A stretch of 62,075 nt of DNA from Gnetum montanum (Eukaryota; Streptophyta; Gnetopsida; Gnetales; Gnetaceae). The notes beneath the pieces are model-generated. The model saw only the letters and a program-made list of their open reading frames with translations. It was not told the DNA's origin and did no database searches. This document shows, one piece after another, positions 58,266 through 62,075 of the stretch (within the stretch, counting starts at the first letter, position 1; each line of letters opens with the position of its first letter). Where the stretch lies: assembly GCA_015680685.1 (NCBI GenBank), contig MNCI01015740.1, positions 309,995 to 372,069 on the forward strand, in the 5' to 3' direction. The translations under genes and the position numbers were made by a program.

Positions 58266-58649
58266 GATGTCCAAAACATAAGAAAATGGATGAGTTGATA
58301 AACTAATAAATAATAATGATAATCAATAAAAATATTAATATGTATAAATTCTGGTGGTAGCCAAGGTTACAAATAGAAGAATGGCTCTAAAGCTCAAGGC
58401 ACATGGTAGAGATCATATGAAATCGAAAGACAAAAGCTTGTCTCCACAAAAATGTACAAATATATAATTAGGAAAAGCATCATCTATTCATAACTATCCA
58501 TATAACCTGTCCACAACTTGTCCATATAATACAACTACGGATATATCCTCAACATGTACAAAAATCACATATGTGCAAATCCATAATAAAAATAACATAT
58601 TTTTACATCATTAAGTTGTCTTTTCCTTTTTGGACATTAGCAAAAAGGA

Positions 58650-60301
58650 GAGAGAGAGCACTTAAGGATTCTAGTCACTAACCTTGGTCACATCATTAGA
58701 CTCATCATTTGCATCAGGTGCAACTCTAGAAGGTCTATACATCTCCTCCTCCTTATCATCATTTCTAGTGTTGTTGTTGGTTACATGTTGCTCATCATCA
58801 TCATTTGAAGAGGATAGTTGAATAGAAGCTCTACGTGGATGAGGCTTTACTTGAAATCAAGATGAAGCTAGGTGATCTAGTTATGCTAGAGCTTGCTAAG
58901 GATGAGGAAGCTCCCTTCCTTTGATATGTGATAGCATCATCAAGACTTCATTAGGATGAAGTCCTAAAGATGCTCTCTGATGATGAGAATTGATGCTAGG
59001 CTATAGGGGATCAGGATGCTCCCCTTGGACTTGTGTTGGTGGTGCATTAGGCTCCTCTAAATCAGACTCATTTCCTATGTCATAGACCTGGGAAGGTCCA
59101 ATTGCCATTGAATGTCTGTGTGGGGTAGGAAGGTCCTCCTTACTATTGAAAATGGGAGGAGTGATGATCTTCTCAAATTGCTACCCATTAGGAGGAAGAG
59201 GTACTTCAACAACATAATTTCCTTTATGCAAGTAAGAGAAATTTCTAACAATCATTTATAAAGTATGAGAAAATGGCCAAAATAGATTCTTTAGGAAAGA
59301 TATCACCTATCCACTAGTAGATCAGACCTTCTTAACTAAGGAGATGCCTTGGATGATGAAGTTGATCTCTACTTCTAGGATGGAGGTGGCTTGGTGTTGG
59401 GTCCTACTTCATCTAAATGGGAGGAGCTCCTCTTCTATGCATACTCCCCAAGGCTGCTCTTGCCTTTGAGTAAAGGCATATTAGAATTGGACATGCCTCT
59501 ATGAGGAATCAATAAATTGATGAGGTGATGATGCCCAAAGATCCTCTCTTTAGTAAACATGGTCAACATGTCATGATAAAGAGTATGTCCCAAATCTAGT
59601 GGCTATCTTGTAAGTAGGCAGTAGAGAACAAAAGCTTAGAGTTGTAGTAGATAGTTATAGCTTTCTCCTTTTATGATAATGTTGTATAGAATAATAAGGG
59701 ATAAGATGGAAGCATTTGGAGACATCCTATTCCTATAAATTCTTCCTCTATCAAAAAACACTGACTCCCCAAACAAGGCATCATAGAACTCATCATGTGT
59801 GATGGGAATTATGCCATTCATAAAAATATCATTCATAAAATGAATGGCAACCCAAAATACATCAACACTAGAAATCCCCAAAAGTGCATTTACCACTTGG
59901 AAAGATACATCAATCACTAAACCCATAATCATAGATGTAAATTCCCCAATAGTAGCATTGGTAATTACAATATTACAATAAAACTTTTTAATAAGCACTT
60001 TAGGCACATAAAAATCCATGAAAATGAAAGTCATCTAATTCAAAACTTGGAAGTAACTCATCAATGCTTGTTGTCTATGCAAAGGAAAGAACAAAGAATG
60101 CTTAGAAGTAATGTTAATGGTTTGAGTTACCTCAAATTAGTGTCAGGTGTTGAGAAACTTGAACTTGGGGGGAGGGGGGTAGGTGCTTGGATCACTAGTG
60201 GAACCTTCCCTTGACCTCTTCTTAGGAAATGCCCTTGAAATTTCAAGCTTCTTGTGGGGCATAGATACTCAAATCATTGTCATTGATGGTGCCCTAGTCA
60301 T
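58650..60301 (-). pseudogene. Sense accessory ORF of E8, plant-transposon-like domain
   Basis: Minus-strand frame starting ATG at 60301 (MTRAPSMTMI), with a basic patch (PKKRSREGS) before a domain at 60034-59636: FYVPKVLIKKFYCNI, IDVSFQVVNALLGI, DEFYDALFGE, MSPNASILSLIILYNII. The V.S...VNALLG and ..A.ILSLIILYNII patterns are those of the putative plant transposon protein domain, as in E4 and E6 but with different sequence. After 59636 the frame is broken. The region down to ~58650 is polar and serine/aspartate-rich. It lies between gag and the polypurine tract where pol should be. Function unknown. Confidence 0.6.
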
Positions 60302-60369
60302 CTCTTCATGGTTGTCTTTGTTGACAATGAACAAGAAATGAGGGTTTGGATTCAAATAACAGTGCTCAA

Positions 60370-60540
60370 CGAGGGTTTTTAATGAAAAAGTAGATGTCTC
60401 CTTCATGTTAAAAACTTCATGTAGACATCTCCTTTTCAAAGTAGATGTCTTTGTTGTGCTAAAGAAAAAATAGGTAGATGTCTATATGGAGATGTCTCCT
60501 TTTAAAAGTAGACATCTTCAGGAAGACATCTCAGAAAGTT
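60370..60540 (-). promoter_or_regulatory. U3-like repeat cluster upstream of the E8 accessory ORF
   Basis: The minus strand has TGAGATGTCTTCC, GAAGATGTCTAC, AAAAGGAGACATCTCCATATAG, AAAGACATCTAC, AAAAGGAGATGTCTAC and GAAGGAGACATCTAC within 170 bp. The same AAAGGAGACA and AGAGACATCTCC words form the U3 of the E8 LTR (57980-57780). No LTR edges are here. Confidence 0.55.
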
Positions 60541-60884
60541 AAGGTTTGGCATGATGGGGCTCAAGGATGGATGCCAAGGATTATGGTCTTAAAAGATGCT
60601 TATAATGAATTAAAGAGTTACCTCTACTTACCTTTCTTTCTGAAGATAATGAAGGTGTCTAGTTTGCTAAAGAATGAGATTCCTCTTTTGAGGTTTCTCT
60701 TCTCACACAAAATTCTTCATTTCCAAGGCCTAGCTTCCTCTCACAAATTTTTTGGATAGAGTCTCCTCATTCTCATGTTTGTTCCTTTTGACTCTCCATT
60801 CTTCCTCAACTCCCTTGTCCTTTTGAGTTGTCCTCCATTCCTTTTTATCCATAACATTTTCTTTCTTAGTCCATTTTAGTAAAA
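60541..60884 (-). other. E8 segment between gag and accessory ORF promoter
   Basis: Short charged open stretches, no recognised domain. Collinear pol is absent. Confidence 0.5.
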
Positions 60885-61267
60885 TCAAGGAGTATTATGA
60901 TACGACCAGATATTCATATGATAAAAATTTAAATTACACTCCCATTTATTACTCCCAAATTTATGATAATAATAACATCTCACATTTCTATAGTGATTAA
61001 AGTGATCAAACCTTGGAGTAGATCTTGGTTGAGATGTAGTGCCCATTAATTCTTCTTTTTTTGGAGAAGCCTTTTGTTGAGATGGAGTTGATGTAGATTC
61101 CTCTTCTTGTGTACAACATCCTAGTCTACTTTTATCATGTGGACTTTGTCCTTGTCCTAGAACCATTAATAGGGATTCTTTTCCTTTAGCTAGCCTCTCA
61201 TTTACAAGTTTTACATTTGCAAGCTCTTCCTTTATCTGCTCACAAGACTTGGTTATCTCCTTATTCT
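60885..61267 (-). pseudogene. C-terminal Gag of E8 with zinc knuckle
   Basis: Minus-strand frame with a coiled-coil stretch (SCEQIKEELANVKLVNERLAK, about 61240-61185; only the pattern matters), a serine/threonine/proline spacer, and CYYYHKFGSNKWEC (about 60980-60940), a copia knuckle that has lost its second cysteine to Tyr and the canonical histidine spacing. Cut at 61267 by E9. The upstream codons in the continuous frame belong to E9 LTR sequence. Confidence 0.75.
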
Positions 61268-61296
61268 TGATGAGATGCAATATCGCATGCACCGCG

Positions 61297-61314
61297 ATAT
61301 CGTGTACACGATAT
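61297..61314. repeat. Perfect 18-bp palindrome in the E9 U3
   Basis: ATATCGTGTACACGATAT is its own reverse complement. A near copy, ATATCGTGTACGCGATAT, lies about 45 bp downstream (near 61353-61370). Related imperfect forms occur in the U3 of E1 and E5. Confidence 0.9.
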
Positions 61315-61656
61315 TACAGCCGTCATGATATCACGTCGTCCCTTGGGATATCGTGTACGCGATATCACGGTCCGCCGTCAAATCTATAAATAAGACGCGG
61401 TACTCCCCTCATTTCTCATCCTAGGCTAGAAGTAGCGAAGCTCTAGTAGTTTGATCACTCCAGAGATAGAATATTTTCCATGTGCCCGTAGTAGGAGTCC
61501 CCAAGTGAACAGATCTTTATTTGAGTAGCTTTGTACTTGAACGAAAGTTGTATATGGAAATAAAGACGAGCTTTGTGGATATACCTTGCAATGCATGGAA
61601 TAGGTTTTATTACATGTTATTTATTACCTGTTATTTATTACATGCATTAGCATGGC

Positions 61657-61835
61657 ATGAGTACGACTTGATTACGAGCATTGACGAATGTGTATGGATA
61701 ATCAAAGAATCAACTACTCATCACAATTAGTCTCTCTCACCCTTGTCTCCTAGAACATGAGATGAGTACGACTTGATTACGAGCATCTTCAGATGTGTAC
61801 AGCTAGTCAAGGAATCAGTTGCTCATCACGTTTAG
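61657..61835 (+). repeat. Direct duplication in the R/U5 part of the E9 LTR
   Basis: GAGTACGACTTGATTACGAGC occurs at about 61659 and again at 61764; the flanking ~65 bp are similar in both copies (each ends in TGCTCATCAC or a close variant). Confidence 0.85.
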
Positions 61836-62075
61836 GCTAGTTAAGTGTCTCAGTACGACCACTTTGAGCACGTGCGTTACGTGTGGTGATCCTAGTAACG
61901 ATTAGTGTTTGGTAGCCACAGTTGCATAGTTCAGGGTGTGTACAGTAAGTGGGAATAGATGCTGATGCTAGTTAATTTAGACTTAGTCCTTAGTTAGAGT
62001 TAGTTAGATTTCTCAACCCTTCACCTCATAGCATAGGATATAAAATCATAAAAGACCAAAAAAATCATATACCTC

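Larger units (their letters stand above)
57092..61267 (-). mobile_element. E8: Ty1/copia element, 3' LTR, accessory ORF and gag end
   Basis: Minus-strand order: C-terminal gag (61267-60885), ~350 bp without pol (60884-60541), U3-like repeats (60540-60370), accessory ORF (60301 to ~58650), polypurine tract (58265-58248), 3' LTR (58247-57092). The 5' part is cut by E9 at 61268. Protease, integrase, RT and RNase H are missing between gag and the accessory ORF, so this copy is non-autonomous. It is inserted in E7 just after its gag knuckle. The 5' LTR is outside the window. Confidence 0.75.
61268..62075 (+). repeat. E9: Athila-like LTR, incomplete at window end
   Basis: Starts TGATGAGATGCAATATCG at 61268 inside E8 gag. 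The U3 has CG-rich GATATC palindromes (61280-61375). TATA box TATAAATA at 61385-61392. AATAAAG near 61559. The later part matches the E5 LTR (GTACTGAGA.. and the ATAAAAGACC..AAATCATATACC end). An internal ~105-bp duplication makes it longer than E5. Many CpG sites are kept, unlike in the other LTRs here, so it may be the youngest insertion. The sequence runs off the window before the inner edge and PBS. Confidence 0.82.

Overview
This window is plant nuclear DNA made almost entirely of retrotransposons inserted into one another. I find no host gene, tRNA, rRNA, CRISPR array or bacterial-type operon. The evidence is direct: paired long terminal repeats (LTRs), tRNA-primed primer-binding sites (PBS), 5-bp target-site duplications (TSDs), and decayed gag, protease (PR), reverse transcriptase (RT), RNase H (RH) and integrase (IN) reading frames of Ty3/gypsy (Athila-like and Tat-like) and Ty1/copia type. 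The AT-rich, transition-decayed sequence and old nests suit a large plant genome, perhaps a gymnosperm. I cannot name the species.

Layout, using labels E1-E9. E1 (Athila-like, minus; 1-5141 and 21228-21953) has its 5' LTR split by E2 (Tat-like, minus; 5142-21227). E1 sits in the gag of E3 (Athila-like, minus; 21954-24921). E3 sits in a 3' accessory ORF of E4 (Athila-like, minus; 24922-32465 and 42345-45924). E4 is also split by E5 (complete Athila-like, minus; 32466-42344, TSD GATGT). E4 appears to sit in the LTR of E7 (copia, plus; 45925-46194 and 55250-57091), which is also split by E6 (complete pol-less Athila-like, plus; 46195-55249, TSD GAAAT). E7 is interrupted by E8 (copia, minus; 57092-61267), and E8 by the LTR of E9 (61268 to window end). 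The deepest chain is E7>E4>E3>E1>E2, five levels.

How the parts relate. All coding regions are pseudogenes. Many stops fall where glutamine (CAG/CAA) or tryptophan (TGG) codons are expected, as deamination of methylated cytosine would produce. Four elements carry an extra ORF besides gag-pol: sense ORFs in E4, E6 and E8 (E6 and E8 have lost pol), and a spliced antisense gene in E2. The most interesting observation is that, in each case, the DNA just upstream of the extra ORF carries short repeats of the same type as the U3 promoter repeats of that element's own LTR, although the repeat differs between elements. This suggests internal promoters derived from, or co-evolving with, the LTR promoter.

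Two single-N positions (48423 and 51408) are flanked by exact 46-bp and 51-bp duplications. They are almost certainly unmerged contig overlaps, not biology.
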